The notes beneath the pieces are model-generated. The model was not told the DNA's origin. It ran no database searches and saw only the letters and a program-made list of their open reading frames with translations. From Planctomycetota bacterium (GTDB taxonomy: Bacteria > Planctomycetota > PUPC01 > JACPCR01), in contig JASLXP010000197.1 of the NCBI GenBank assembly GCA_030740295.1, forward strand, positions 1 to 12,912: a stretch of DNA of 12,912 bases, given 5' to 3'. A program made the position numbers and the translations under genes. Shown in pieces: positions 1 to 6,732 of this stretch (its first letter is position 1; every line of letters begins with the position of its first letter).

Positions 1-294
1 ATGGATACGCTTTCTAGCCGCGGGCTCGACGGCTGCGGCCGCGCGATCCACATCCTTTTTCAGGCAGCGTGCGAGGCCTGCGATGACCGGGCCCTCGGTT
101 TCGCGAGCGATCTCCTGCACGGCCTCGAAGTCCCCGGGCGAGGCGATGGGGAATCCGGCCTCGATGATGTCGACTTTAAGGAGGGCGAGCTGACGTGCGA
201 TCTCCAGTTTCTCTCTCGTGTTCAGGCTTGCGCCTGGGGATTGTTCACCGTCACGCAGAGTGGTATCGAAGATGATTATGCGGTCGTCGCTCAT
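1..294 (-). CDS. leuA: 2-isopropylmalate synthase, N-terminal part (cut by window edge)
   Basis: The enzyme condenses 2-ketoisovalerate with acetyl-CoA, the first committed step of leucine synthesis, in the cytoplasm. Only the first 98 residues lie in the window; the frame stays open to base 1. They show the start of the HMGL-like TIM barrel: [13 protein letters not shown] at residues 9-21, with R14 and D15 as the expected catalytic and metal-binding residues, then [17 protein letters not shown] near residues 43-59. This is the classic LeuA opening; citramalate or homocitrate synthases share the motif, so the exact substrate is inferred from the ilvC neighbour. The ATG at 294 has a perfect AGGAGG (300-305) five bases upstream. 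ilvC ends 20 nt upstream on the same strand, so the two are very likely cotranscribed. Family identity is secure; the C-terminal regulatory domain cannot be seen. Confidence 0.94.
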   Translation of the reverse strand, partial: MSDDRIIIFDTTLRDGEQSPGASLNTREKLEIARQLALLKVDIIEAGFPIASPGDFEAVQEIARETEGPVIAGLARCLKKDVDRAAAAVEPAARKRIH

Positions 295-314
295 TGGTTC
301 CTCCTCTTTCCTTT

Positions 315-1310
315 CTATTTGGAGTCAATCCAGGACATCATTTTTCTCAGTTCTTTTCCGACTTGTTCCAACGGGTGCTCTTTGTCTTTGTTTCGCAGGG
401 CATTGAAGACTGGACGGCCGATCTTGTTTTCCATCAGCCATTCACGGGCGAACTGGCCGCCCTGAATTTCGCTGAGAATCTTCTTCATTTCGGCTTTAGT
501 CTCATCATTCACAATGCGCGGCCCACGGGTGTAATCGCCGAACTCGGCGGTGTTGCTGACCGAGTAGCGCATATAGTTGAGTCCGCCCTGGTAGAAAAGG
601 TCAACGATGAGCTTGAGCTCGTGCATACATTCAAAGAATGCGAGCTCAGGCTGGTAACCGGCGTCAACGAGGGTCTCGAACGCAGCCTTGACGAGCGCGC
701 TGACGCCTCCGCACAAGACGACCTGTTCGCCGAAGAGGTCCGTCTCTGTTTCCTCAGCGAAGGTGGTTCTGAGCACGCCTCCCCTTGTGCCCCCAATCCC
801 TTTTGCGTAGGCCATGGCTGTATCCCACGCGTTGCCGGAGACATCCTGTCCGATGGCGATGAGGCAGGGCACCCCTCCACCTCTTTCATATTCGCTGCGC
901 ACAAGGTGTCCCGGGCCTTTGGGCGCGACCATCACGGAGTCGACGGTCGGCGGCGGGACAATCTGGCCAAAGTGAATGTTGAATCCATGCGAACAGCCCA
1001 GCACGGCGCCTTCTTTGAGATTTGGCTGAATCTTCTCGCGATAGATGTCGCCTTGAATTTCATCGGGCAGAAGAATCTGAACATAGTCACCGGTAGCCGC
1101 GGCCTCTTCAATGCTGAGGGGATCGAAACCGTGTGAGACCGCGAGTTCATAATTAGCAGAACCTTTACGCGTATTGACGACGACATTGACACCGCTTTCA
1201 CGGAGATTCAGCGCATGCGCGTGTCCCTGGCTTCCGAATCCAAGGATGGCGATGGTTTTGTCCTTAAGGAGGTCAAGATCTGCGTCGTCGTCGTAGTACA
1301 TTGTGGCCAT
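315..1310 (-). CDS. ilvC: Ketol-acid reductoisomerase, class I
   Basis: This enzyme isomerises and reduces acetolactate to dihydroxyisovalerate (and acetohydroxybutyrate to the isoleucine analogue). The 331 residues match the usual length of the short class I form. A Rossmann motif [17 protein letters not shown] lies at residues 24-40. The cofactor loop RKGSANY (48-54) carries R48 and S51, suggesting NADPH; N53 stands where many relatives have Ser. Catalytic H108 sits in CSHGFN, the metal ligands D191 and E195 in DLFGE, and E227 and E231 in FECMHE, with S252 in the substrate loop. The frame is open upstream to 1430, but the start at 1310 ([12 protein letters not shown]) aligns with family N-termini and has AGGAG eight bases upstream. 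leuA follows after 20 nt. The 5' leader carries two stem-loops and a possible promoter. Identity is essentially certain. Confidence 0.97.
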   Translation of the reverse strand: MATMYYDDDADLDLLKDKTIAILGFGSQGHAHALNLRESGVNVVVNTRKGSANYELAVSHGFDPLSIEEAAATGDYVQILLPDEIQGDIYREKIQPNLKEGAVLGCSHGFNIHFGQIVPPPTVDSVMVAPKGPGHLVRSEYERGGGVPCLIAIGQDVSGNAWDTAMAYAKGIGGTRGGVLRTTFAEETETDLFGEQVVLCGGVSALVKAAFETLVDAGYQPELAFFECMHELKLIVDLFYQGGLNYMRYSVSNTAEFGDYTRGPRIVNDETKAEMKKILSEIQGGQFAREWLMENKIGRPVFNALRNKDKEHPLEQVGKELRKMMSWIDSK

Positions 1311-1318
1311 GAGAAAGG

Positions 1319-1323
1319 CTCCT
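1319..1323 (-). promoter_or_regulatory. ilvC ribosome-binding site
   Basis: On the minus strand AGGAG lies eight bases before the ATG at 1310. It decides the start: the open frame runs on to 1430, but the upstream in-frame starts have no comparable Shine-Dalgarno match and would add sequence that is not part of the KARI family. Confidence 0.7.
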
Positions 1324-1337
1324 GAATTAAGGTGTGA

Positions 1338-1354
1338 AGAGCCGCCCCGGCTCT
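1338..1354 (-). other. Stem-loop in the ilvC leader, close to the RBS
   Basis: The minus strand reads AGAGCCG, loop GGG, CGGCTCT: a seven-base-pair GC-rich stem with a three-base loop. It sits 14 nt upstream of the ilvC Shine-Dalgarno. No U-run follows, so it is not a typical intrinsic terminator. It could influence translation initiation or mRNA stability; that role is inference. Confidence 0.4.
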
Positions 1355-1492
1355 CAGAGAAATCTGGCGTGGTAAAGGTGTGTTGGAGTGATGGCTTCAG
1401 GCAATGTCTGCCATGATTCATGAATACCAACGACCGAAGGCGTCACTCCGACTCGTTTGGAACCGCTCGAAATCTGGTTTCTGGAATCTAAT

Positions 1493-1514
1493 GAACCCTC
1501 TACAGAGAGGGCTC
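1493..1514 (-). other. Stem-loop between spoVG and ilvC
   Basis: The minus strand reads GAGCCCTCT, loop CTGT, AGAGGGTTC: nine pairs including one G-U. It lies about 75 nt after the spoVG stop and downstream of the possible ilvC promoter. The following bases (ATTAGATTCC) contain no U-tract, so it is either a weak or Rho-assisted end for spoVG transcripts or a structured element of the ilvC 5' leader. Confidence 0.35.
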
Positions 1515-1552
1515 AAGAGGCTTGTAAAGTGCGTTTTCGTCATTCGCGGGGA

Positions 1553-1580
1553 CTTATAGCGGGTTCACGCGAAACCGCAA
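1553..1580 (-). promoter_or_regulatory. Possible sigma-70-type promoter for ilvC-leuA
   Basis: On the minus strand TTGCGG (1575-1580) and TATAAG (1553-1558) are separated by 16 bases, directly after the spoVG stop. The -10 element matches the consensus in five of six positions, the -35 in three of six. If used, it would give ilvC a leader of roughly 240 nt containing both stem-loops. There is no sequence evidence beyond the match. Confidence 0.3.
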
Positions 1581-1587
1581 CAGCGGG

Positions 1588-3273
1588 TCAGAGAAGGCCA
1601 TCGCTGAAGCCGTCTTCTTTTTCCTGATCTTCGGAATCCGGCCCCGGCTCTCCTCCACCCTCATCGGATGGTTCCTCTCCACCCGCCGGTTCGTCATCGG
1701 CTGGTGGCTCATCGAATGAATCTGCTTCTTGAGACGGGACAGGGCCCGAGTCGTCACCGTCAGATTCATAGTCTTCTGAATCATCCGAAGAATCATCGTC
1801 TTCCCCGTCACCGCCGGTTTCTTGATAGTCCCCGAGATCGGGAGATACGGCTGCAAGCTCATCCGTGTCTACGCTGATATCCCGTGGTTCGTCGCCGGAA
1901 TCGCCAGACTCTTCTCGATCCTGACCTTCTGCCAGGCCATCGGCGAACTCACTTTCTTCCCTTTCTTCTACTTCCTGCGACTCGTCTGAGGCTTTCGGCT
2001 TTTCTTCACGGTCATCCCGCTCACGGCGGCCTCTGCCCCGTTCACCGCGGTCGTCATCACGATCACCTCTGCCTCGTCCGCGTCCCCTGCCGCGTCCCCT
2101 GCCGCGTCCCTTGTCGTCATCATCCCTTTTGGCATCATCCTTTGCCTCAGACTCGCCCTCTTCCCTTCCCCGGCCGCCGCCACGGCCACGGCGGTCTTCC
2201 CGATCTGAGCTCTCTTCATCTCTGCCTCTTCCACGGCCACGACCCCTTCCACGTCCGCGATCATCCTTCCCTTCATCTTTCCCTTCATCTTTCTGACTGT
2301 CTCTATCGTGGCGACCGCGGCCACGGCCTCGCCGGCTGTCATCCTCGCCACGATCGTCACGGCGTCCCCGTCGTGAATCTCGATCTGAATCTGTATCACG
2401 GTCCTTCCCGGAATCTCGGTCACGGCCAGAATCACGGTCCCGTCCCCTACCGCGCCCGCGTCCTCGATCATCGTCGTCTCTGTCTCGCCCTCTGCCGCGT
2501 CCACGGCCGCGATCATCATCATCTCTGCTCGTGTCACGATCGCGTCCACGACCGGAGTCCTTGTCTCGATCACCCCCGCGACCGGAATCCCGGTCTCCAC
2601 CACGTCCTCGGTCACGGTCTCCACCTCGTCCTCGGCCACGGTCTCCACCACGTCCTCGGTCACGGTCTCCACCACGTCCTCGGTCACGGTCTCCACCACG
2701 CCCTCGGTCACGGTCTCCACCACGCCCTCGGTCACGGTCACCGCCTCCTCGACGACCTCGTGAGCCTCGATCTCGGTCGTCATCATCGTCATCGTCGTAA
2801 CGGCGGGGACGGCGCTCTTCATCCTCATCATCATCATCCTGGAAATCCCCCAGATAGTCGTCGTCATAAATGTCAGAGGGAGGGATGTACCCGGGTTGCT
2901 TGGACTTTTCGACTTCTTCCTCAAACGCCTTGACGACGGCTGCATGGACGGCTTCGCGGGTTTCAGCGTTCACCGGGTGTGCGATATCCGCGTGCAGTTT
3001 GGGGCGGCCCCGGTCATCCCTGAACGCGCGGCTTTGAGAGAGGCGGGCTCCGCATTCGCAGCAGAAACTGGCTCGGAGCTCGTTCTTGGCGCGGCACTTG
3101 GGACAGTGGTCGCACAGCTTGCGGCTCGGCATGGCCACAAACATTCCTTGAGTTCCCTTGATAACTTTCAGGTCGCGGATGACGAAGGCATCGTCAATCG
3201 TGATGGTGCAGAATGCCTGCAGTTTGTCCCCGCGATAATTCATGAGCTTGACGCGGACTTCTGTGATTTCCAT
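1588..3273 (-). CDS. spoVG: SpoVG-domain protein with inserted zinc ribbon and long Arg/Gly/Asp-rich tail
   Basis: SpoVG proteins are small nucleic-acid-binding regulators linked to septation and sporulation in Firmicutes. Here the SpoVG fold occupies residues 1-125: [10 protein letters not shown], the core [22 protein letters not shown] at 31-52 (split here as [10 protein letters not shown] and [12 protein letters not shown]), and [12 protein letters not shown] at 96-107. Between its two halves sits a zinc ribbon with CPKC at C57/C60 and CCEC at C71/C74, plus an extra C54. Residues about 141-430 are low complexity: Asp runs, then GDRDRGRG repeats and long RG runs. Residues 431-561 are strongly acidic, with Asp, Glu, Ser, Gly and Pro. 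Bacillus SpoVG is only about 97 residues, so this protein is nearly six times longer. It starts 24 nt after ispE, so it is probably cotranscribed with dacB and ispE. The Shine-Dalgarno is weak. The family call is firm; the function of the tail is unknown, with RNA binding or condensate formation as plausible inferences. Confidence 0.88.
   Translation of the reverse strand: MEITEVRVKLMNYRGDKLQAFCTITIDDAFVIRDLKVIKGTQGMFVAMPSRKLCDHCPKCRAKNELRASFCCECGARLSQSRAFRDDRGRPKLHADIAHPVNAETREAVHAAVVKAFEEEVEKSKQPGYIPPSDIYDDDYLGDFQDDDDEDEERRPRRYDDDDDDDRDRGSRGRRGGGDRDRGRGGDRDRGRGGDRDRGRGGDRDRGRGGDRGRGRGGDRDRGRGGDRDSGRGGDRDKDSGRGRDRDTSRDDDDRGRGRGRGRDRDDDDRGRGRGRGRDRDSGRDRDSGKDRDTDSDRDSRRGRRDDRGEDDSRRGRGRGRHDRDSQKDEGKDEGKDDRGRGRGRGRGRGRDEESSDREDRRGRGGGRGREEGESEAKDDAKRDDDDKGRGRGRGRGRGRGRGDRDDDRGERGRGRRERDDREEKPKASDESQEVEEREESEFADGLAEGQDREESGDSGDEPRDISVDTDELAAVSPDLGDYQETGGDGEDDDSSDDSEDYESDGDDSGPVPSQEADSFDEPPADDEPAGGEEPSDEGGGEPGPDSEDQEKEDGFSDGLL
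2591..2734 (-). repeat. 24-bp minisatellite inside spoVG (six copies)
   Basis: Six head-to-tail copies of a 24-base unit (plus-strand start CGGTCTCCACCACGTCCTCG) run without interruption. They begin at 2591, 2615, 2639, 2663, 2687 and 2711 and differ at only a few positions (the second copy by two, the last two by one). The unit encodes eight residues, so copy-number change keeps frame and adds or removes one DRDRGRGG block (residues about 180-228). More diverged copies flank the array on both sides. Confidence 0.9.
3052..3114 (-). other. Zinc-ribbon insertion within the SpoVG domain
   Basis: Residues 54-74 of the SpoVG protein read as a treble-clef or zinc-ribbon knuckle pair: CPKC, ten residues, then CCECGARL. 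The layout CPxCxxxN...FCxxCGxxL matches the common short zinc ribbons. It interrupts the SpoVG fold between the AMPSRK strand and the DIAHP motif, the place where canonical SpoVG has only a short loop. Zinc binding is inferred from the cysteine spacing. Confidence 0.75.
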
Positions 3274-3297
3274 GGTGTGTTTTCTTCAGGTGTGTGG

Positions 3298-4188
3298 TCA
3301 TAGCTGGCCGACCTCGTCGGCGGATGCAGTTCTGTAGACACGTCCGAGATTCAACTCGGCGATTGCTTCTTCCAAGCTGTCAGCGACGTCTGCCTCCGGA
3401 CACAAAACATACATCGTCGAGCCGCTGCCACTCATCAAAGCTCTTCCTGGCGCGATGTTTTCCAACCGGCTCTTAATTTTGCCCAAATCCGGATGCAAAG
3501 AGAAAGCAGGGCTTTCAAGTCTGTTGAACAGGCTGCCGCAGATCGCACTGAAATCCCTGTTTTCTAACGCTTTGAGCAGGATGTTAACATCTTCATTTTT
3601 TTTGTTCAACGAAGGTGGCATCGCCCGGAAGACTTCCGCAGTGGAAACTCCGAACCGCGGCATCAACAACACGTAATGAAGCGGTACTGAAGCGAGCGGC
3701 TGAACGCGCTCGCCACGTCCTGTGCACAGGGACAGGCCCTCTTCGAGGAAGAAATTTATATCGGAACCAAGGGAAGCAGCGACCTGGTGCAAGGCTCCCG
3801 TATCAAGGCCAAGGTCCCAGAATCTGTTCAGGCCGAGGAGCGCAGCCGCGGCGTTACCACTGCCGGACCCGATGCCGCCGCCGACCGGGGCAAGCTTCCG
3901 GAGAGACATCGAGACACCTGTCGAGTGTCCCGTGAGCTTCTGCAATTCGAGCGCAGCACGGACAACAAGATTTGAGGTGTCGGACGGCACTGCTGGATGG
4001 TCGCACCTGAAATGAATCCGATCATCAGATGAAGGCTGAATATCGAGCTCGTCGCAGAGATCGATTGCCTGCATGACGGTAACGAGCTCGTGGTAGCCAT
4101 CGTCGCGCTTGCCCTTGATTTCGAGGAACAAGTTTACTTTGGAAGGGCTCCACAGGACCAACCCTTCGCCCCGAGATTCGATGCGCAT
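3298..4188 (-). CDS. ispE: 4-diphosphocytidyl-2-C-methyl-D-erythritol kinase
   Basis: IspE phosphorylates CDP-methylerythritol with ATP in the MEP pathway, which supplies isoprenoids such as the undecaprenyl lipid carrier. The 296 residues fit the family. The N-terminal SPSKVNLFLEIKGKRDDGYHEL block (residues 14-35, catalytic K17) is followed by the GHMP-kinase glycine-rich loop PVGGGIGSGSGNAAAALL at 101-118. LGSDINFF at 140-147 holds catalytic D143. ALMSGSGSTMYVL near the C-terminus is the second GHMP signature. The Asn in SGNAA is normal: E. coli IspE also has Asn there. The ATG at 4188 lies three bases after the dacB stop, with GGGAG inside the end of dacB, suggesting translational coupling. 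spoVG follows after 24 nt; ispE near spoVG is also found in Bacillus. Identity is very secure. Confidence 0.96.
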   Translation of the reverse strand: MRIESRGEGLVLWSPSKVNLFLEIKGKRDDGYHELVTVMQAIDLCDELDIQPSSDDRIHFRCDHPAVPSDTSNLVVRAALELQKLTGHSTGVSMSLRKLAPVGGGIGSGSGNAAAALLGLNRFWDLGLDTGALHQVAASLGSDINFFLEEGLSLCTGRGERVQPLASVPLHYVLLMPRFGVSTAEVFRAMPPSLNKKNEDVNILLKALENRDFSAICGSLFNRLESPAFSLHPDLGKIKSRLENIAPGRALMSGSGSTMYVLCPEADVADSLEEAIAELNLGRVYRTASADEVGQL

Positions 4189-4191
4189 GAG

Positions 4192-5643
4192 CTACTCCCG
4201 GGCATAGACCGCTTCGCAAATCTGATCCTGAATGCGTTTCATCGCTGCGTTCGTGCCTTTGAAATTATTGAAGAGGATCGAGAAGGTGAGCTCCCGGCCG
4301 GATTTGGCAGTCATATAACCAGAAAGCGCGGACACCTTATTGATGAATCCAGTCTTGGCGAAAAGTCTTCCTTTGAGGGGCGACGTCCTGAACCGATTGG
4401 ACAGCGTGCCGTCGACACCAGCAATGGAAAGCGTGCTTTTGAACGATTCCCCAATCGGCTGCGTGCGCAGCCAGTAAAGCCATTGTGACATCTGTGAAGG
4501 TGACATCCGGTTGCCGCGTGCCAGCCCGGAACCGTCAATCATTTCGACTCCGTTGACACGAGCTTTCTTGAGAACAGCATCCACGGCCTGCAGACCGTAT
4601 GCACGGTTGCCTTTGCCGTGCAGATGCAGGCCGAGCGTCTTGAGCATGATTTCAGCGAAAAGATTCTGGCTGCGTTTGTTCGTGATTCGAAGCGAGTCGA
4701 GCAGAGGCGAGGTGAAAAGATCGACGCGGCGACCGCCCTGGCGCGGATCGAGTGGCCGATCTGCCAGTACCGGTTTGCCCGTGATTCGGATTCCCTTCCG
4801 CTGGAACGTCTCGTGCAAGACATGGACAAAATAGAGGGAAGGGTTGTGAACCGTAACCGGTTCGGTAAAAGGCGAGCCACCCGCTGGATGCGAGCCACCC
4901 ACCGTCACGCGGTTGGAGTTCTTCTGCCGGCTGAACCAGATTGCCGAACGGGCCCCCGCTCTCGTGGTTTTGCTGATGTTCTTGACTTTCTGATAGCTGG
5001 AGGCCGGGATGGTGGTCACCTTCAGACGGCCCCCCGGTGCGCCGGAGCGGACGGTGTAGTCGATACAGTTGTCATTAAAGGTGAGCGCTGAAACCGGCGC
5101 ACAGTACCAGAAGGCCAATTGATTCGAGGGCCAATGGGGATTGACCCATTCGCGATCGAACGCGGTATCGTCACCGATAATGTCGCCCTCGATTATTTTC
5201 ACGCCCTTCTTGCGGAGGCCCTCTGCCCAGCGTTCGAAGATGGCCGTGGGGCTTGATTCGAAACGTCCGGAGATGAGCGGGTCGCCGCCGCCCTGGACGA
5301 TGAGGTTGCCTTTCAGAACGCCCCCCGCCTGGATGCGTCCATCGGTCCAGAGTAGTGTCTTGAAACGGTGTTCTTTGCCGAGGGCAACGAGTGTCGCGCC
5401 GGTTGTGACAAGTTTCGTGTTCGAGGCAAGAATGAGTCTTAACGTGGGATTGACGGCCACGACCACCTCGCCATCAGAGATTCTTACAAAACGGATTCCA
5501 ATACTGGCTTCTGACAATTGAGGTACGGAAAGCAGTTGCTCGACTTTTGTCTTCAGAGGATTCAAGACTTGGGCCGTGGAGAGAGTGAACGGTGAACTCA
5601 GCACAAGGAGCAGCGGAAAAGGACGGTAGAAGAAGCAACTCAT
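4192..5643 (-). CDS. dacB: D-alanyl-D-alanine carboxypeptidase / endopeptidase (PBP4 type, peptidase S13)
   Basis: This exported penicillin-binding protein trims or cleaves peptidoglycan cross-bridges. The 483 residues match PBP4. An N-terminal hydrophobic stretch (FPLLLVLSSPFTLSTAQ, residues 9-25) is a likely signal peptide. All three active-site motifs are intact: SNTK at 74-77 with nucleophile S74, SQN at 325-327, and KTG at 430-432. DGSGLARGNRMSP at 370-382 is the usual S13 block before KTG. The large insert between motifs one and two is present, as expected for S13 and not for S11 enzymes. No strong Shine-Dalgarno precedes the ATG. It is the first gene of the dacB-ispE-spoVG cluster; folA ends 153 nt upstream on the same strand. 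Peptidoglycan content is unusual in planctomycetes, so an intact PBP4 argues for a real wall in this organism. Confidence 0.93.
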   Translation of the reverse strand: MSCFFYRPFPLLLVLSSPFTLSTAQVLNPLKTKVEQLLSVPQLSEASIGIRFVRISDGEVVVAVNPTLRLILASNTKLVTTGATLVALGKEHRFKTLLWTDGRIQAGGVLKGNLIVQGGGDPLISGRFESSPTAIFERWAEGLRKKGVKIIEGDIIGDDTAFDREWVNPHWPSNQLAFWYCAPVSALTFNDNCIDYTVRSGAPGGRLKVTTIPASSYQKVKNISKTTRAGARSAIWFSRQKNSNRVTVGGSHPAGGSPFTEPVTVHNPSLYFVHVLHETFQRKGIRITGKPVLADRPLDPRQGGRRVDLFTSPLLDSLRITNKRSQNLFAEIMLKTLGLHLHGKGNRAYGLQAVDAVLKKARVNGVEMIDGSGLARGNRMSPSQMSQWLYWLRTQPIGESFKSTLSIAGVDGTLSNRFRTSPLKGRLFAKTGFINKVSALSGYMTAKSGRELTFSILFNNFKGTNAAMKRIQDQICEAVYARE

Positions 5644-5796
5644 ATCACAACTTTTCAGAGATGGCGGAACTCCGGCTTCGAGTCACTGGGTTTAGCCCTG
5701 AGGATCTCGAAACTCACTCGTGAGAGTATCTGAGGAATGCTGTAATAACTCCAAGAGACAGCGGTTATTTTGCGCGCTCGCCGGGACGCCATCCAT

Positions 5797-6297
5797 TTAC
5801 GTCCGCCTCTGAAAAATCCTCAGCCTGAACGTCTCATAGGTCACCGTCCCTTTGCGCTCGAAATCGTCCAGTGCTTCCGCGGGATAAAACGTATCGCAAT
5901 CGTAAGCATCGGGCAGGTAGCTGATGTAAAGAAAGTCAGCAGATGGCAGCGAAGATCTGTAGAGCTGCTCGCCTCCAATGATGAAGAGCTGGTCGCTCGG
6001 ATATGGAGCCTCCGGATTCAACGCGGCCTGGAGCGAGTCGCAGACAGTAACGCCCGTCTGATCTGACAAGGTACTGCTGACGACGACATTGGTGCGGCCT
6101 TTGAGCATCTTCGCCTTCCCGCCATCACCGGTTTCCACCTCTCTCAGGCTTTCCCAGGTCTTGCGGCCCATCACCACCACGTGCCCGGTCGTTAATGTGC
6201 GAAAGAGCCGCATCTCTTCCTTGTTCTGCCAGGGCAGATCGCCGTCTTTGCCGATGCCGAATTCTGAGTCAACGCAAACGATGTGGGAGATGTTCAT
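5797..6297 (-). CDS. folA: Dihydrofolate reductase
   Basis: FolA reduces dihydrofolate to tetrahydrofolate with NADPH, recycling the dihydrofolate made by thymidylate synthase. The 166-residue protein has GIGKDGDLPW at 14-23, the acidic substrate-binding residue E28 (aligned with E. coli D27), VVMGRKTWESL at 41-51 for NADPH, and FIIGGEQLY at 105-113. YDCDTFYP at 132-139 is the conserved C-terminal segment. The frame stays open to 6486, but the added 63 residues are translated repeat DNA and do not belong to the family. The start at 6297 (MNISHIVCVD) is preceded by AGGAGG eleven bases upstream. thyA lies upstream on the same strand, separated by about 530 bp of repeats and a terminator. The SD sits at the edge of a palindrome, which may affect expression. 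Confidence 0.95.
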   Translation of the reverse strand: MNISHIVCVDSEFGIGKDGDLPWQNKEEMRLFRTLTTGHVVVMGRKTWESLREVETGDGGKAKMLKGRTNVVVSSTLSDQTGVTVCDSLQAALNPEAPYPSDQLFIIGGEQLYRSSLPSADFLYISYLPDAYDCDTFYPAEALDDFERKGTVTYETFRLRIFQRRT

Positions 6298-6308
6298 GGT
6301 TACGTCAC

Positions 6309-6314
6309 CCTCCT
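6309..6314 (-). promoter_or_regulatory. folA ribosome-binding site overlapping a palindrome
   Basis: The minus strand has a full AGGAGG, eleven bases before the folA ATG. Its first three bases read (6312-6314) are also the last three of the outer stem of the cloverleaf-like repeat. The site fixes the folA start and suggests that the repeat, if folded in the mRNA, partly competes with ribosome binding. Confidence 0.55.
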
Positions 6315-6389
6315 GGGCACGCCAGCGTCTCGCTGGCTCTTGGAAGCGACCGGAGGTCGCTTTGCCGCCGGGACGGCGGCGTGCCCAGG
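6312..6389. repeat. Cloverleaf-like palindromic element upstream of folA
   Basis: A 12-bp outer inverted repeat (CCTGGGCACGCC at 6312-6323, complement at 6378-6389) encloses three hairpins with three-base loops. They are CCAGCG/CGCTGG (6322-6336), AAGCGACC/GGTCGCTT (6344-6362) and GCCGCCG/CGGCGGC (6364-6380); two of the loops are GGA. The first and third hairpins share two or three bases with the outer stem, so the fold is a compact multibranch junction. No coding function. It looks like a dispersed palindromic element. Confidence 0.75.
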
Positions 6390-6464
6390 GGGCCTCGCTC
6401 TGCGCACGGGGTCGATGTCGGATAAAAAACTGTTGGGGTTTGCACTTGACTCCAGGAGACAATG

Positions 6465-6484
6465 GCTGGCTCGCCGAAGCCAGC
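6465..6484. repeat. Short hairpin in the folA-thyA intergenic region
   Basis: GCTGGCT (6465-6471) pairs with AGCCAGC (6478-6484) across a six-base loop. It abuts the left arm of the REP-like pair and is probably part of the same composite element. No U-run follows on either strand. Confidence 0.5.
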
Positions 6485-6494
6485 ATGTTTTCCT

Positions 6495-6682
6495 GTCCCG
6501 AAGGGACTTGGGCGAGTAGCCCTGGGTTTCAACCCAGGGAATGTGTGCATTTCCCGCCTAAAGCCCCGGAGGGGCGACGGAAAGCTAGCCAAAGCCGCCG
6601 TCACCCCTCCGGGGTTAGCTGTGACTATGCTACTGCTCCCCGGGTTGAAACCCGGGGCTACTCGCCTAAGTCCCTTCGGGAC
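6495..6682. repeat. Inverted pair of REP-like hairpin elements (BIME-like)
   Basis: Two 46-base arms, 6495-6540 and 6637-6682, are inverted copies agreeing at 43 positions. Each arm has an outer hairpin GTCCC/GGGAC with a three-base loop, a GGCGAGTAG spacer, and an inner hairpin built on CCC.GGG / CCC.GGG around TTTCAA. Two of the three differences change both sides of the inner stem (T-A in one arm, C-G in the other), so pairing is kept. The 96 bases between the arms contain a further inverted repeat. The pattern is that of paired REP sequences, which are usually mobilised in trans by a single Y1 (TnpA-REP) transposase; none is encoded here. Confidence 0.8.
6564..6614. repeat. Inner inverted repeat between the REP-like arms
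   Basis: CCCCGGAGGGG (6564-6574) pairs with CCCCTCCGGGG (6604-6614), and GACGG (6576-6580) with CCGTC (6598-6602): sixteen pairs interrupted by one C/A mismatch, enclosing a 17-base loop. Nested in the larger inverted pair, it lets the whole 188-bp element extrude as a branched cruciform. Confidence 0.75.
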
Positions 6683-6732
6683 TCCCGGCCCGACACAATA
6701 TGTAGTCCTTACTTGAGCGAAGTGCATACCCC

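Noticed and set aside
294..1136. Plus-strand open frame of 280 codons opposite ilvC
   Set aside because: It lies wholly antisense to a fully conserved KARI gene and resembles no protein family.
2591..2734. CRISPR-like array
   Set aside because: The 24-base units are contiguous with no unique spacers, keep reading frame and encode protein. It is a coding minisatellite.
1884..2933. Long plus-strand open frame of about 349 codons rich in His, Arg and Leu opposite spoVG
   Set aside because: It is the complement of the low-complexity Arg/Gly/Asp region; repeat composition keeps several frames free of stops. It has no domain or RBS, and the SpoVG frame is clearly the real one.
1968..2945. Second minus-strand frame of about 325 codons inside spoVG
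   Set aside because: A frame-shifted reading of the same repeats, with no recognisable domain. The SpoVG frame runs unbroken from a family-typical start.
3838..3898. IspE has SGNAA where many family members have SSDAA, suggesting loss of a catalytic Asp
   Set aside because: E. coli IspE also has Asn at this point; the catalytic Asp lies in LGxD and is present here as D143.
5744..5769. AATAAC/GTTATT inverted repeat between folA and dacB
   Set aside because: Only six AT-rich pairs around a 14-base loop, with no U-run on the minus strand. Too weak to call a terminator or operator.
6312..6389. tRNA gene suggested by the cloverleaf shape
   Set aside because: The loops have only three bases, there is no T-loop consensus, anticodon loop or CCA-end layout, and the stem lengths do not fit a tRNA.
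6298..6486. N-terminal extension of folA
   Set aside because: The 63 extra codons read through the cloverleaf repeat and do not align with DHFR. A good RBS and a family-typical start lie at 6297.
6462..6716. Small plus-strand frame (84 codons) with an AGGAGA-like sequence upstream, between folA and thyA
   Set aside because: Nearly its whole length is translated REP-like palindrome DNA. Such frames arise from GC-rich hairpins and have no independent support.
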